From Lishizhenia sp965656535 (GTDB taxonomy: Bacteria; Bacteroidota; Bacteroidia; Flavobacteriales_D; Crocinitomicaceae), in contig CBFHKX010000002.1 in NCBI GenBank assembly GCA_965656535.1, positions 372,001 to 436,000 on the forward strand: a stretch of 64,000 nt of DNA. Reading direction: 5' to 3'. A program made the position numbers and the translations under genes. A model generated the notes under the pieces. It did no database searches. It had not been told where the DNA came from and was given only the letters and a program-made list of their open reading frames with translations. Shown in pieces: positions 46,201 through 54,608 of the stretch; the first letter of the stretch is position 1, and every line of letters starts with the position of its first letter.

Positions 46201-48769
46201 TGCAGCGATGAGTCTGTACAAACAAGCACTAGCCATTAAACCGGATAGTGAAAGAGCAAAGAACGCCCTTGACGCAATTTATGCCCTAAATGAGATTAGA
46301 AAAAAAGAAGCACTTAGCGCAGAAAAGGAGGAAGCGCTAGAACAGCAATACTCAGCAAAGTTATCAGAAGCTCAAGTTGCTTTGCAAAATAAAAATTATC
46401 AAACTGCACTCGATTTATATCAAGAAGCTCAAGAGTTAAAGCCAAGCGCAGTTTTACCAAAAGAGAAAATTGCAGAAATTAGTGAATTGATTAATTCTGT
46501 TAATGAAAACGAGACAAAGAATAATTTGTTTACGACCAAAATGCAAGCTGCAAATACAGCGTTTGATAGTAAAAAATATACAGAAAGTATTACGTTGTAT
46601 CAAGGTGCGTTAGACATAAAAGATGATGCAATAGCACGTGCTCAAATAGATAGAGCAAAGGCTGCACTGGCTGCCACAGAAAGTGCGAGTGAAACGGTAA
46701 ATTACAATGCCTATATAAAGTCTGCAAATACTTTTTTTAGTCAACAAAACTACACGCAAGCACTAGATGCATATCAAAATGCGTTAAGTGTTAAACCGGG
46801 TGATAATTTTGCGAGTAACAAAATAAAGGAGGTTGAACAAATTTTAGATAATCAAGATAAGTTAGCAAAAGAAGAAATCAGAAAGCAGGCTGAGTTTAAA
46901 GCATTAGTTGAAGAAGCAGACCTTTCTTTTGAAGCAAAAACGTTTATTGAAGCAAAGAAGAAATACGAACTTGCGCTAGCACTCTATCCAAATGATGTTT
47001 ATGTTAATGATCAACTAACAAAAAGTATTGAAGGATCGAAACGTGCAGCAGCAGAATCGGGAAACAAACAGTATCAAAAAATTGTAGACAAAGCAAATGA
47101 ATATTTTGAGAATGAGAATTGGGAGAAAGCCCAAGAACTGTATAAACGTTTACTCGCTCTAAAACCGTATGAAAGTTATCCTCAGAATCAGTTAGATGAA
47201 ATAGCCAGAAGACAAAATGAAAATTTAGTAGAGCGTTCAGACTTAGAAAATCTTGGTCAACCCGATGATATATCAGTTATTGAAGGTGCTGCTTTACTTG
47301 CAGATGCCGAAAGAAAACGAGCAAATAAGAAAAAACAAAAAATTACTGAACAGCTTACAGAGAAGCGAAAGAAAACAGAGGGTTTGAATTACACAGATGA
47401 TGAAGAACGACAAAAAATGTCGGAGCAAGCCATTAAAGCACAAAAGTTAAAAGAATTAGAGAGCTTAGAAGGAGATGCCAGAAGACAATCTATAGTTACA
47501 GCCGTAGATGATAAAGAAGAAGAAATGGCTCAGAAAAGCGCACAAGAATCAGTTTTTGAGCGCGGAGAAGTATTAAGGTTAGCTCAGGATATTGATGTGG
47601 TGGATAGTGAAATTGCAGCGGAAAGAGCTAGGGAAGAACGCACGTATAGAGAAAAGGCAAAACAAGTAGACGCAGTAGATATAGATATGGCTCAATTTCA
47701 TCAAAAAGAATTACAAGTAGAAATTGATCGAACTAAAAAAGTGTATGAAGATATTTCTGTAGAGATTAATAAAATGTCTACTACTGAAGACCTTGAGAGT
47801 GAGTATGCACAAATTCAAAAAATACAGAAGTCGGCCCAACTAGCTGAGATTGAAATGTACGAAAGTTCAAAAGAAAAACAGGCTATACGCCAAGCATTGG
47901 AAAACGATGTTAAACTACTAGGTGGTGAGGCAAGAAGAAAAGCTACGCAAGACGAAGTAGAGAATAATCAAGCTGCTCTATTAATGGATGAAACAATGAC
48001 AACTGCCAGACAAGTTATACAAGAATACTATGATGAGAGCGATGAAAACCGAAAGTTGACCTTGGATAAAATCGATAGAAAAGACCTAGAGATGAACGAA
48101 GCTAGCCGACAGGCAGCGCTTAAAGAAAAGAAACAAAGAGAGAACAACGAGCTCACAATAGAACAAACCAAAGCAATAATTGCACAAAATAAAAAAGACG
48201 ATACAAGAGAACAGCAAGCGCTACAAGAAGAAGTGGTTACAGCCTCAAGCGCAGTTACAAAGGCTAATAAAACAAAAGCCGAAATTGAAAAGTTAGATAG
48301 AGAAAATACTTTTCAATCTTTAGAAAGCACTGAAAAATTGAGAACATCTATATCGAGTAAGCAAGAAGATCAAACAAAAGAGAATAGCGAACGCGTAAAG
48401 GCAGCAACAAAGGCAATAGGTAGAGGTAAAGCTGTAGAAGCTGAGCTATACAAAGAGAAAGCAATAGAGCGTCAAAAAATAATTGACGGCTTCGAAAACA
48501 ACTCAGGAAAATATGATGAAACAATTGCAAATACACTTGGAGAGGAGTTTCCAGAAGGAGTTTCTCAAGAAGTATTTGTAAGAAATGATGAAGATGGCTT
48601 ACCAGTAAAGGTTGTTACTAGGAGAATAGTTGTTAAAAATGGTAGAGGAGAAGTCTACATTCGTACACAAAGCAAGTTTGGTTTAACCTACACAAAAAAT
48701 GGAAATTCAATTACAAAACAATCTTGGATCAATGGAACAGAAAATGCTACGCTTACTAAAAATTACTAG
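43283..48769 (+). CDS. Giant secreted protein with about 19 TPR-like modules and a coiled-coil C-terminal half
   Basis: A 1828-residue protein. A signal peptide (about 1-19, ending FFVCGQ) is followed by a carboxypeptidase-regulatory-like beta domain (about 22-90, VFGIIKDLDSGKKLVGVQ). Residues about 174-1312 hold 19 tandem modules averaging 60 residues, each with a TPR-like pair (A-x3-a-d-x-f-x3-k-Y-x2-A-x2-k-Y-x2-A-l) and a third linker helix. Residues 1313-1740 are highly charged and mainly helical (coiled coil). The C-terminal 75 residues (QEVFVRNDEDGLPVKVVTRR, RIVVKNGRGEVYI) look beta-rich. It is probably periplasmic or surface-located and structural. Its stop overlaps the apbE gene by 38 bases. 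Function unknown. Confidence 0.72.
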   Translation: MKVLIVFLAILGSFFVCGQSTLPVFGIIKDLDSGKKLVGVQVTIFSGSSKVKNTTTASNGKYEMSVPINAVYRVKYTKPGYVTKIVEIDVTGINEEDIPPGELPQPAVDLDLFTNRPSIDFSFTSTDPVASFFYDNKAFRMDYNRAEATKMRYKIDELLATAEVKEQENEAKYNELVTKADLAFTQEKYDEAQIAYTEALKLKPTEAHPSNRLVEIDDLLAAQRKEELLESQANQVYQNLITAGENFLKAKEYDKAIAKFNQAALEKPTEQLPKDKVAEANALKKSEANKEKYDSLIKMADGFMKQNSLQAARDKYTAASKLDPSQSYPKEQLAKIEEGLKAKEELAQKKQKYDDAVLAGDQLLAEKKFAASKVKYEEALSFESAATYPRAKIKEIDIELEKLAAENAIEEQILALIKEADEKMTASEYTQAIEKYEEAGQLKEPTDYTKAQIKKAKDALAELENEAKQKEIAEKYKAQIEKADQLYADMSYAESILAYTEAKAIQPSAPYPDVQIEKANLKITEAKEQAAQKEIDNKFNALKVAADELFASQKYDDAKIKYTEALAVKISEEVNAQLSKIEVELNRIAELENKQAEIEELFKTAKLFQEQKNYTSEVTTYESILTLDKSNVKAKELLEKAQINLKEVNEEAQRMAQFTTFKDEGDALFALENWTDAKLKYEQAIEIKEDKDLTEKINSIEQKLKEIAESQNKAEKVDGLIQMAVANMGNEKFEEAIENYQSVLELDATNSIAKTGLEAAKLAKANKAEQLEKDAAFEKLKTAGIQLLAQEKLEEAKASFLSAKEIKEDEKVLDYLAEIEERLAGKQNEAERLQSYQNAISEAQMLEEKEEVLAAIEKYREALAYKPNDAVATNKIKDLELNLVEKESKEKQAAEFNAAMQAGKAAFEKNDFTTALLNYEKALQVKIGDSEAKQGVADAKEAIKANAKNAEENQRFESLMSEAKENGDKNDLDAAMSLYKQALAIKPDSERAKNALDAIYALNEIRKKEALSAEKEEALEQQYSAKLSEAQVALQNKNYQTALDLYQEAQELKPSAVLPKEKIAEISELINSVNENETKNNLFTTKMQAANTAFDSKKYTESITLYQGALDIKDDAIARAQIDRAKAALAATESASETVNYNAYIKSANTFFSQQNYTQALDAYQNALSVKPGDNFASNKIKEVEQILDNQDKLAKEEIRKQAEFKALVEEADLSFEAKTFIEAKKKYELALALYPNDVYVNDQLTKSIEGSKRAAAESGNKQYQKIVDKANEYFENENWEKAQELYKRLLALKPYESYPQNQLDEIARRQNENLVERSDLENLGQPDDISVIEGAALLADAERKRANKKKQKITEQLTEKRKKTEGLNYTDDEERQKMSEQAIKAQKLKELESLEGDARRQSIVTAVDDKEEEMAQKSAQESVFERGEVLRLAQDIDVVDSEIAAERAREERTYREKAKQVDAVDIDMAQFHQKELQVEIDRTKKVYEDISVEINKMSTTEDLESEYAQIQKIQKSAQLAEIEMYESSKEKQAIRQALENDVKLLGGEARRKATQDEVENNQAALLMDETMTTARQVIQEYYDESDENRKLTLDKIDRKDLEMNEASRQAALKEKKQRENNELTIEQTKAIIAQNKKDDTREQQALQEEVVTASSAVTKANKTKAEIEKLDRENTFQSLESTEKLRTSISSKQEDQTKENSERVKAATKAIGRGKAVEAELYKEKAIERQKIIDGFENNSGKYDETIANTLGEEFPEGVSQEVFVRNDEDGLPVKVVTRRIVVKNGRGEVYIRTQSKFGLTYTKNGNSITKQSWINGTENATLTKNY

Positions 48770-49838
48770 TATTTCGTTTGTTCTAATTCTATTTAGCACT
48801 TCTTGTAAACCGTCTAAATTAAACGAATTAGAAGAACCCGAAATTGATACAACTGGTTTTGCCTGGCAAATAAGTAACCAAGAAATTCAAGGCAATGCGC
48901 AGGGTTCTACTTTTATGATCAAAACAAGCGACGATAGCTTGCTTACGTCCGTGGTTGAAATAGAAAGTTTACTTTTAAGTTTTGATGCAGAACTTTCTAG
49001 TTATTTAGATAATTCTTTACTTTCTAGATTAAATAAATCCGACTCAACTTTTGCTGTTCCAAACAATGCTTATTTTGACACCTGCTATGCCTTAAGTTTA
49101 TCTGTGTTTAATAAAACAAACGGAGCATTTGATCCCAGTGTTTTTCCGCTGGTAAAGGCATGGGGTTTTTTTAAAGATTCAGCACTAGTTTTAAGTCAAG
49201 ATGAAGTAGATAGTTGTTTACAGTTTATAGGATTTGAACCTGGAGAGAAACACAATTACAGTGCTCGGAAGTATACAAAAGAAAATCCATCGTTTCAAAT
49301 TGATTTTAACGCGATTGCTCAGGGGTATTCGGTAGATGTAGTTGCAGCGTATTTAGAAAGTAAAGGCCAAGAAAACTATTTAGTAGAAATTGGTGGAGAA
49401 GTACGTGTGAAAGGACAAAATAGCGAAGGAAATTCATGGGCCTTAGGTGTTGATGAGCCAAAAGAATTAAATTCAGGACAAGGAGAAAGAAGATTAGAAA
49501 ATGTTTTACACCTAAACACAGGCGGGTTAGCAACTTCCGGAAATTACAGGAAGTTTCACATTGTAAATGGTAGAAAATACAGTCACACATTAGATCCAAA
49601 AACAGGTTATAGTGTTAATCATAATTTATTAAGTGCAACGGTATGGTCTGAAAAATGCGCTCTTGCCGATGCTTATGCAACTGCTTTTATGGTGATGGGA
49701 AAAGAAAAAACACTTGCCTTTCTTGCAGAACATCCAGCACTTAATTTAGAAGTTTATTTGTTGTTTGAAAACGAAGACGGTAGAATAGAAAGAGCCTATA
49801 CCGAAGGAATGTTACGATTCTTTGAAACTAATTTTTAA
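48732..49838 (+). CDS. apbE: FAD:protein FMN transferase ApbE, lipoprotein
   Basis: From ATG 48732, 368 residues with a lipoprotein signal ending LFSTSC. ApbE motifs: GAFDPSVFPLVKAWGF, IDFNAIAQGYSVDVVAAYLE (FAD and Mg site), IGGEVRVKGQNSEGNSWALG, LNTGGLATSGNYRKF, HTLDPKTGY and CALADAYATAFMVMG. It attaches FMN by phosphoester to a Thr or Ser in periplasmic proteins such as NqrB/C and RnfG. An alternative start at 48744 keeps the lipobox. It overlaps the giant TPR gene by 38 bases. Confidence 0.92.
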   Translation: MEQKMLRLLKITSISFVLILFSTSCKPSKLNELEEPEIDTTGFAWQISNQEIQGNAQGSTFMIKTSDDSLLTSVVEIESLLLSFDAELSSYLDNSLLSRLNKSDSTFAVPNNAYFDTCYALSLSVFNKTNGAFDPSVFPLVKAWGFFKDSALVLSQDEVDSCLQFIGFEPGEKHNYSARKYTKENPSFQIDFNAIAQGYSVDVVAAYLESKGQENYLVEIGGEVRVKGQNSEGNSWALGVDEPKELNSGQGERRLENVLHLNTGGLATSGNYRKFHIVNGRKYSHTLDPKTGYSVNHNLLSATVWSEKCALADAYATAFMVMGKEKTLAFLAEHPALNLEVYLLFENEDGRIERAYTEGMLRFFETNF

Positions 49839-49894
49839 TTCATTTCTTGGCGTAAGCTTAAATGCTTTTTTAATTTTACACGAAACATTATATT

Positions 49895-50680
49895 ATGGAC
49901 TTTAGCTTACTATTTACCGCCGATGCAATAGTTGCTCTTTTGAGTTTAACTTTTCTTGAAATTGTCTTAGGAATAGATAATATCATTTTTATTTCAATTG
50001 CATCTAACAAGCTGAATGTACAAGACCGAAAAAAAGCTACTAATATTGGATTGATACTTGCTATGGTAATGCGTATAGGCTTACTTTTTGCAATTACGGC
50101 TTTAACGGCAATGAATGCTGTACTTTTCTCTATAAATCTATCATGGTTTGATGTTCAAGTAACTGGTCAGGCAATGGTATTGTTGGCCGGAGGAATATTT
50201 TTGATTTATAAATCTACCAAAGAGATACATGAAAAAGTAGATTATAAAGGAGAAGAAGAAAAACAATTAAAGAAAGACAGTTCTTCAAGTATTTCAAAGG
50301 CAATTTTACAAATAACGATAATCAATGTTGTTTTTAGTTTTGATTCTATTTTAACAGCAATAGGAATGACAAATGGTGTTCCAGGTGCACTGATGATAAT
50401 GATTATAGCTATTGTAGTATCTGTTTTAATTATGATGCTTTTCGCAATTCCAGTAGGTAATTTTGTCAATAAAAATCCATCCATTCAGATTTTAGGATTG
50501 GCATTTTTAATTTTAATTGGTTTTATGTTAATTGTAGAAAGTGCTCATTTATCCCATGCAAATATTTTTACTAGTGAAATTGGTGCTGTACCGAAAGGAT
50601 ATCTTTATTTCGCAATTGCCTTCTCTTTGGCTGTAGAATTTTTGAATATGAAATTAAGAGCAAAGAAAAGCAACAAATGA
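49895..50680 (+). CDS. TerC family integral membrane protein
   Basis: A 261-residue membrane protein with about seven to eight hydrophobic helices. TerC motifs: LTFLEIVLGIDNIIFISI near 18-35, TIINVVFSFDSILTAIGMT near 143-161, and a third AEFLNMKLR near the C-terminus. TerC-type proteins export or supply Mn2+ and similar ions; E. coli YkoY/Alx are relatives. It starts a four-gene chain in which each stop overlaps the next start (ATGA), so the genes are translationally coupled. Confidence 0.9.
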   Translation: MDFSLLFTADAIVALLSLTFLEIVLGIDNIIFISIASNKLNVQDRKKATNIGLILAMVMRIGLLFAITALTAMNAVLFSINLSWFDVQVTGQAMVLLAGGIFLIYKSTKEIHEKVDYKGEEEKQLKKDSSSSISKAILQITIINVVFSFDSILTAIGMTNGVPGALMIMIIAIVVSVLIMMLFAIPVGNFVNKNPSIQILGLAFLILIGFMLIVESAHLSHANIFTSEIGAVPKGYLYFAIAFSLAVEFLNMKLRAKKSNK

Positions 50681-51273
50681 CAAAAGAGGAAGCACAACTT
50701 TTTTTTACTTTGGATGAAACAGAGTATCCGGAAGATCAATGGGAAGCCGTTTTATTTGAGTATAAGCAGTTTTTTTTAACACGTCCAGTAGTTGCCAAAG
50801 TATTTATGGCGAAACTTAAAAAACTACAAAAACAATACCTTGCCTATACCGTTTTAACCGATTCGGTTGCAAAAAATCAAACAGAGAAAGAGAATCAACT
50901 AATATTATCAGAATTAGAGGTATTTGATAGTGTAGAACAAACTTTTCAATCCTTGTTTACCTTCAGATCGACCATAAAACAACGTCTTTTGCGTTCCGAT
51001 AATGTAGAAGATTTAGCACAGCTTGTTACACATTGGTTAGAACAAGAGTACCGATATCAAGCGCTTTGGAAGATAGAAGTAAGTTCGTCTGAGGCTAAAG
51101 AAATAACAATTTCAAAAGAGAAAGATCCAATGATTCTATTGAGTACAATAAAAAAATGGGATAACGGAGAAAAGAAAGACTTTAAAACACTAAAACAAAA
51201 TTTAAATGACCTACCAGAAACACTTTTAGATGAGGTGAAAAGGTTATCTTTGTTATCCAAATTAAATGTATGA
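50677..51273 (+). CDS. Hypothetical protein in the terC operon
   Basis: A 198-residue helical, charged protein with no signal peptide or membrane segment and no domain I recognise. It begins at an ATGA overlap with terC and ends at an ATGA overlap with the DUF493 gene. The composition suggests a soluble cytoplasmic helical protein. Coupling to terC and DUF493 hints at a shared role. Confidence 0.6.
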   Translation: MTKEEAQLFFTLDETEYPEDQWEAVLFEYKQFFLTRPVVAKVFMAKLKKLQKQYLAYTVLTDSVAKNQTEKENQLILSELEVFDSVEQTFQSLFTFRSTIKQRLLRSDNVEDLAQLVTHWLEQEYRYQALWKIEVSSSEAKEITISKEKDPMILLSTIKKWDNGEKKDFKTLKQNLNDLPETLLDEVKRLSLLSKLNV

Positions 51274-51536
51274 CAGACGTATTTCAAGGCTTAAAAGCGC
51301 AGTTAGAAGAACTAGAATGGCCCTCTTTATATATGTTTAAATTTGTTTGTCCTAATGATAATCAAACGGTAGCAAACGTAATCAAACATTTTAATGAAGT
51401 TTCTGAAGTAGAATATAAAAAGTCTAAAAACGGAAAGTATATAGGCGTTACGGTTAAAGAATTGATGCTTTCAGCAGATTCTGTTATATCTATTTACAAA
51501 GAAATAGCTAAAATTAAAGGTGTAATTTCGTTATGA
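51270..51536 (+). CDS. DUF493 (YbeD) family protein
   Basis: An 88-residue protein with the YbeD fold pattern: WPSLYMFKFVCPND, VEYKKSKNGKYIGVTVKELM and IYKEIAKIKGVISL at the C-terminus (ACT-like ferredoxin fold). The length and motif order match YbeD, a widespread small protein; in E. coli it sits near lipB, but no lipoate gene is here. Coupled by ATGA to its neighbours on both sides. Confidence 0.85.
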   Translation: MTDVFQGLKAQLEELEWPSLYMFKFVCPNDNQTVANVIKHFNEVSEVEYKKSKNGKYIGVTVKELMLSADSVISIYKEIAKIKGVISL

Positions 51537-51931
51537 TACATATACTCGCTATAAATATTTCTCAAAGTGCGTTAACTGGTTTATGGATAACCTTAGGTAT
51601 AGTGCTTCTTTTTATTGGATACAGGTTGTTGCTGCGAAGGTTAAAACGTGGTATTCCGGATTATTCGTCATTCGTTCTTTTGCATCCATTAGAAATGAAT
51701 CCGGCTAGTGGAGAGCTAGAGTTTTATTTTACTATGGAGAAAGGTCAAGAGATTCAGTTTACCGTGAAGAGTGAAGACAATTCTTTTGATCAAACATTGC
51801 TTAATACAAACCTCACTTCGGGTCCACACATTGTTCGCTTTGATTCTACACAAGTACCGAATGGAAGGTATACTTACGAAATAAAAACAGACCAACAACA
51901 GACAATGAAGTTTTTTGATATCATCAACTAA
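51533..51931 (+). CDS. Hypothetical membrane-anchored protein in the terC operon
   Basis: A 132-residue protein with one N-terminal membrane segment (about 13-34, LTGLWITLGIVLLFIGYRLL) followed by a beta-rich soluble domain with FTMEKGQEIQFTVKSEDNSF and PNGRYTYEIKTDQQQTMKFF (fibronectin or FlgD-like immunoglobulin pattern; weak). It ends the coupled four-gene chain. Function unknown. Confidence 0.6.
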   Translation: MIHILAINISQSALTGLWITLGIVLLFIGYRLLLRRLKRGIPDYSSFVLLHPLEMNPASGELEFYFTMEKGQEIQFTVKSEDNSFDQTLLNTNLTSGPHIVRFDSTQVPNGRYTYEIKTDQQQTMKFFDIIN

Positions 51932-51976
51932 CGTTTAAATAGATAAATATTTCGTATTTTCAACCAAACGATAGTT

Positions 51977-52609
51977 ATGAAAAGCGTATTGATTCTTATA
52001 TTTTTCTCTGCAACCTTTGCCTTTTCTCAGGGTAGCTTATTACCTAGACACAGTTTTCAAGCACAACTTACTTTACCAAATACAGTTACCAATAGAGCCT
52101 TTAACGATATCATGCAAGGTTTGGTTAATATACATACTGGCTATCAATTTACAACTGTTGAAGGTTTGTGTTTTGGCGGTGGTTTTAAAATGAGTTATCT
52201 GGATATTAACGAATTTAAAACACCAGACAAATTACAAGGTGGAATGCTGTTGGTTGGATCATACGGGAAGGTTGGTTTTCAAAAGTTTTATGGAAATTTT
52301 GGATTAGACGCAGGAGTAAAGATAGGGTATAGTCTTAATTTCTCAGCAAATGAGAATTGCACAGAGGTATTAGGTAGGAGCTATAATTTTGATTCAGGAT
52401 TTGTAGAGCCTGAAATTGGTTTGGCTTTACGAGCTTCAGAAAAATCAAGTTTCAGACTAGTTCTTTCATATGCCGTTTATGGTTTTCAATTTAAACCTCA
52501 CATGTTTTGTCAGACAGAATTTTCTGGTTACACAGACGTAAATTTAGATAAGGCAGCTCAAATTTTTAGTATTGGTTTTGGATATAGCTATTTCTTTGGA
52601 ATGAACTAA
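51977..52609 (+). CDS. Outer-membrane barrel or secreted protein
   Basis: A 210-residue protein with a signal peptide (about 1-16, ending FAFSQ). Aromatic-rich strands (FYGNFGLDAGVKIGYSLNFS, SFRLVLSYAVYGFQFK, IFSIGFGYSYFFGMN) and an aromatic C-terminal residue pair suggest a small barrel. Not assigned to a named family. It follows the terC operon by 45 bases. Confidence 0.6.
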   Translation: MKSVLILIFFSATFAFSQGSLLPRHSFQAQLTLPNTVTNRAFNDIMQGLVNIHTGYQFTTVEGLCFGGGFKMSYLDINEFKTPDKLQGGMLLVGSYGKVGFQKFYGNFGLDAGVKIGYSLNFSANENCTEVLGRSYNFDSGFVEPEIGLALRASEKSSFRLVLSYAVYGFQFKPHMFCQTEFSGYTDVNLDKAAQIFSIGFGYSYFFGMN

Positions 52610-52660
52610 TTTAGAGCACTACATTTTTTAGTACCAGTTTTTAGTCTAAATAATTGGTAT

Positions 52661-52668
52661 TATATTTG
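52661..52668 (+). promoter_or_regulatory. Candidate -7 box for the 148-residue lipoprotein
   Basis: TATATTTG matches TAnnTTTG exactly, 22 bases before the ATG. A TTTTT run about 18-23 bases upstream may serve as -33. Confidence 0.55.
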
Positions 52669-52690
52669 AAACGTATCTATAAAACAAACG

Positions 52691-53137
52691 ATGAAAAACA
52701 GTATACTATTACTCGGTTTAACCGTTCTCTTCTTTTCTTGTGGAGAAACGAACAAAATGAAAAATAAAGTAAATCAAACCGTACCAAAGGTTCAGACTTC
52801 TGAAATAAGAGAGATACCTAAAGAAATTTTGCCAACTAACATAAAAGCTGCTCGGATAGAGGAGAACACGCTTACTTTAGAAGTAAGTTACTCAGGTGGC
52901 TGCCAAGAGCAAACATTTGATTTAGTTGGTAGCCCGATGACTATGAAATCTTTTCCACCAAAGAGAGCAATAGCATTGGTTAGAAATTCAAATGGCGATA
53001 CATGCAGAGAGCTAATAGAAGAAACCTTAACCTTTGATTTAACTTCTATGGCATATCAAGAAAAAGATGGAAGTCAAATTTACCTTTTACTAAATGGATA
53101 CGAAGACCAATTGCTTTACACATTGAAAGCTAATTAA
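52691..53137 (+). CDS. Small lipoprotein of unknown function
   Basis: A 148-residue lipoprotein (lipobox LFFSC, Cys at about 17) with a polar linker and then a beta-rich domain holding two cysteines (SYSGGCQEQT and NGDTCREL) that could pair. Its end overlaps the convergent pseudouridine synthase gene by 8 bases. Function unknown. Confidence 0.7.
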   Translation: MKNSILLLGLTVLFFSCGETNKMKNKVNQTVPKVQTSEIREIPKEILPTNIKAARIEENTLTLEVSYSGGCQEQTFDLVGSPMTMKSFPPKRAIALVRNSNGDTCRELIEETLTFDLTSMAYQEKDGSQIYLLLNGYEDQLLYTLKAN

Positions 53138-54002
53138 TTTCTTCTCTTTTTAATAAGGCTTTAAATTTAAGTGGTTGTTCAATTGTAGCAACCACTTTTT
53201 TGTGTTTTATTGGATGTATAAAAGAAACTGAAACGGCTGCTAAAAACAGTCCTTTATGTTTAAGCATGTTGTTTTTATTACCGTATAACTTGTCTCCAAC
53301 AATAGGAAAACCTAGAAGAGATAAGTGAATTCTAAGTTGATGAGTTCTTCCTGTAATAGGTGAAAGTTCTAACACACTTAAATATCCATTTCTTTTCGAT
53401 TTTTGCGTATGAATTCCTTTAAAACTACTCAAACTCTTCTTTCCATTTATCTGCGTATTAAGTTGTCCGAATCCCTCTAATCTGTTTTGCACAACAGCTC
53501 GGTATATTTTATTGATTTTTCTGTTCTCGAGCATTTTTCCGAGTTCAATTCGGCATGCATATGTTTTAGCAATGATTAGCAGACCAGAAGTTGCAACATC
53601 TAGGCGATGAATGGGCTGAAAATAAGGTAAGGCATCTTTTTCTTTAGAAGGTTTTAAATTGTAGGCCAAAGCATTTAAAACCGTTTTGTATTTATTTCCA
53701 GAAACAGCAATTCCGGCAGGCTTCTCTATAATTGCCAAAAAATCATCTTCATAAGCAACAGATAGCTGTAAAGGGAAAATCTTAGGTGTTTTTTCTATAC
53801 ATTCAATTAATTCAAAACAATCCTGCTCTTGCACGTAATTTCCAGAATACGCCGGTTTTTTATTTTGCAGAATGCGTTGGGATTTTAGTGCTTTTTTTAT
53901 TCCTTTTCGGGTAGTAATAATAGAGAATTTATTAACTAAATAATCAGAAACTCTAATTTTTTGAGCAACATTTTTAGCGATATGTTTTTCTAATATAACC
54001 AT
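53130..54002 (-). CDS. RluA family pseudouridine synthase
   Basis: A 290-residue enzyme that isomerises uridine in rRNA or tRNA. An S4-like N-terminal part (about 15-70) precedes the catalytic core IHRLDVATSGLLIIAKT with the catalytic Asp, then KIYRAVVQNR and the PITGRTHQLRIHLSLLGFPI and GDKLYG motifs. The subtype (RluA, RluC, RluD or TruC-like) cannot be read, so no symbol is given. It is divergent from the GreA-like gene and convergent with the lipoprotein gene. Confidence 0.9.
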   Translation of the reverse strand: MVILEKHIAKNVAQKIRVSDYLVNKFSIITTRKGIKKALKSQRILQNKKPAYSGNYVQEQDCFELIECIEKTPKIFPLQLSVAYEDDFLAIIEKPAGIAVSGNKYKTVLNALAYNLKPSKEKDALPYFQPIHRLDVATSGLLIIAKTYACRIELGKMLENRKINKIYRAVVQNRLEGFGQLNTQINGKKSLSSFKGIHTQKSKRNGYLSVLELSPITGRTHQLRIHLSLLGFPIVGDKLYGNKNNMLKHKGLFLAAVSVSFIHPIKHKKVVATIEQPLKFKALLKREEIN

Positions 54003-54142
54003 TAGTTAGATCAAAAGTAAGATTAAATAAACAGCTTAATTTTAAAAGTATTGATCTTGTTTTGTTTTTTTCAATTTGTAGTATCTTGTGCAAAGTTAAA
54101 CGCGGATGCTTACAACCGCAGTTGTATAAGTTTAAAACAAAG

Positions 54143-54607
54143 ATGAACTCGAAAAACAAACTAGAATTCAAACAAAAATTGCTGCAAAAAGTAAAGCAAA
54201 CCGTTCAAGACCAAATTGCTGCTGCACAAGAAATGGTAAAAGAAGCATTTGAGGCCGTTGCAGACGATACAAAAAGTACCGCAGGAGATAAACACGAAAC
54301 AGCCAGAGCAATGGCTCAAATAGAACAAGAGAAAGCGGGTAAACAGTTAATGAAAATACAAACAATTCAAAATTTAGTACAATCAATTTCCTTCGATGAA
54401 GTAGATAAGGTGTCGTTGGGAGCAGTTGTATATACCGCAGATAATTGTTATTTTATTTCTCAAGCGTTAGGTAAAATTAGTATCTCTGGAGAAACGATTT
54501 ATTGTGTTTCTCCCACTGCACCTATTGTGCAAGCTATGCTTGGATTAAAAAAAGAAGAAAGTTTTACCTTTAATGGTAGAGCGCATACATTGATAAATAT
54601 TTTTTAG
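54143..54607 (+). CDS. GreA/GreB C-terminal-like protein
   Basis: From ATG 54143, 154 residues. The N-terminal half (about 1-70) is helical; the C-terminal half (about 80-154) follows the FKBP-like GreA C-terminal pattern (GAVVYTADNCYFISQALGKI, VSPTAPIVQAMLGLKKEESF). It lacks the acidic-tipped coiled coil of true GreA. Flavobacterial relatives are often annotated misleadingly as 3-oxoacyl-ACP synthase. It ends 1 base before the DUF2130 gene. Possible role in transcription; not established. Confidence 0.6.
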   Translation: MNSKNKLEFKQKLLQKVKQTVQDQIAAAQEMVKEAFEAVADDTKSTAGDKHETARAMAQIEQEKAGKQLMKIQTIQNLVQSISFDEVDKVSLGAVVYTADNCYFISQALGKISISGETIYCVSPTAPIVQAMLGLKKEESFTFNGRAHTLINIF

Positions 54608-54608
54608 A

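Noticed and set aside
43700..47220. DNA-level tandem repeats considered as a possible CRISPR or minisatellite.
   Set aside because: The repeats are protein-level, diverged, in frame and lack spacers; they are TPR-like coding modules.
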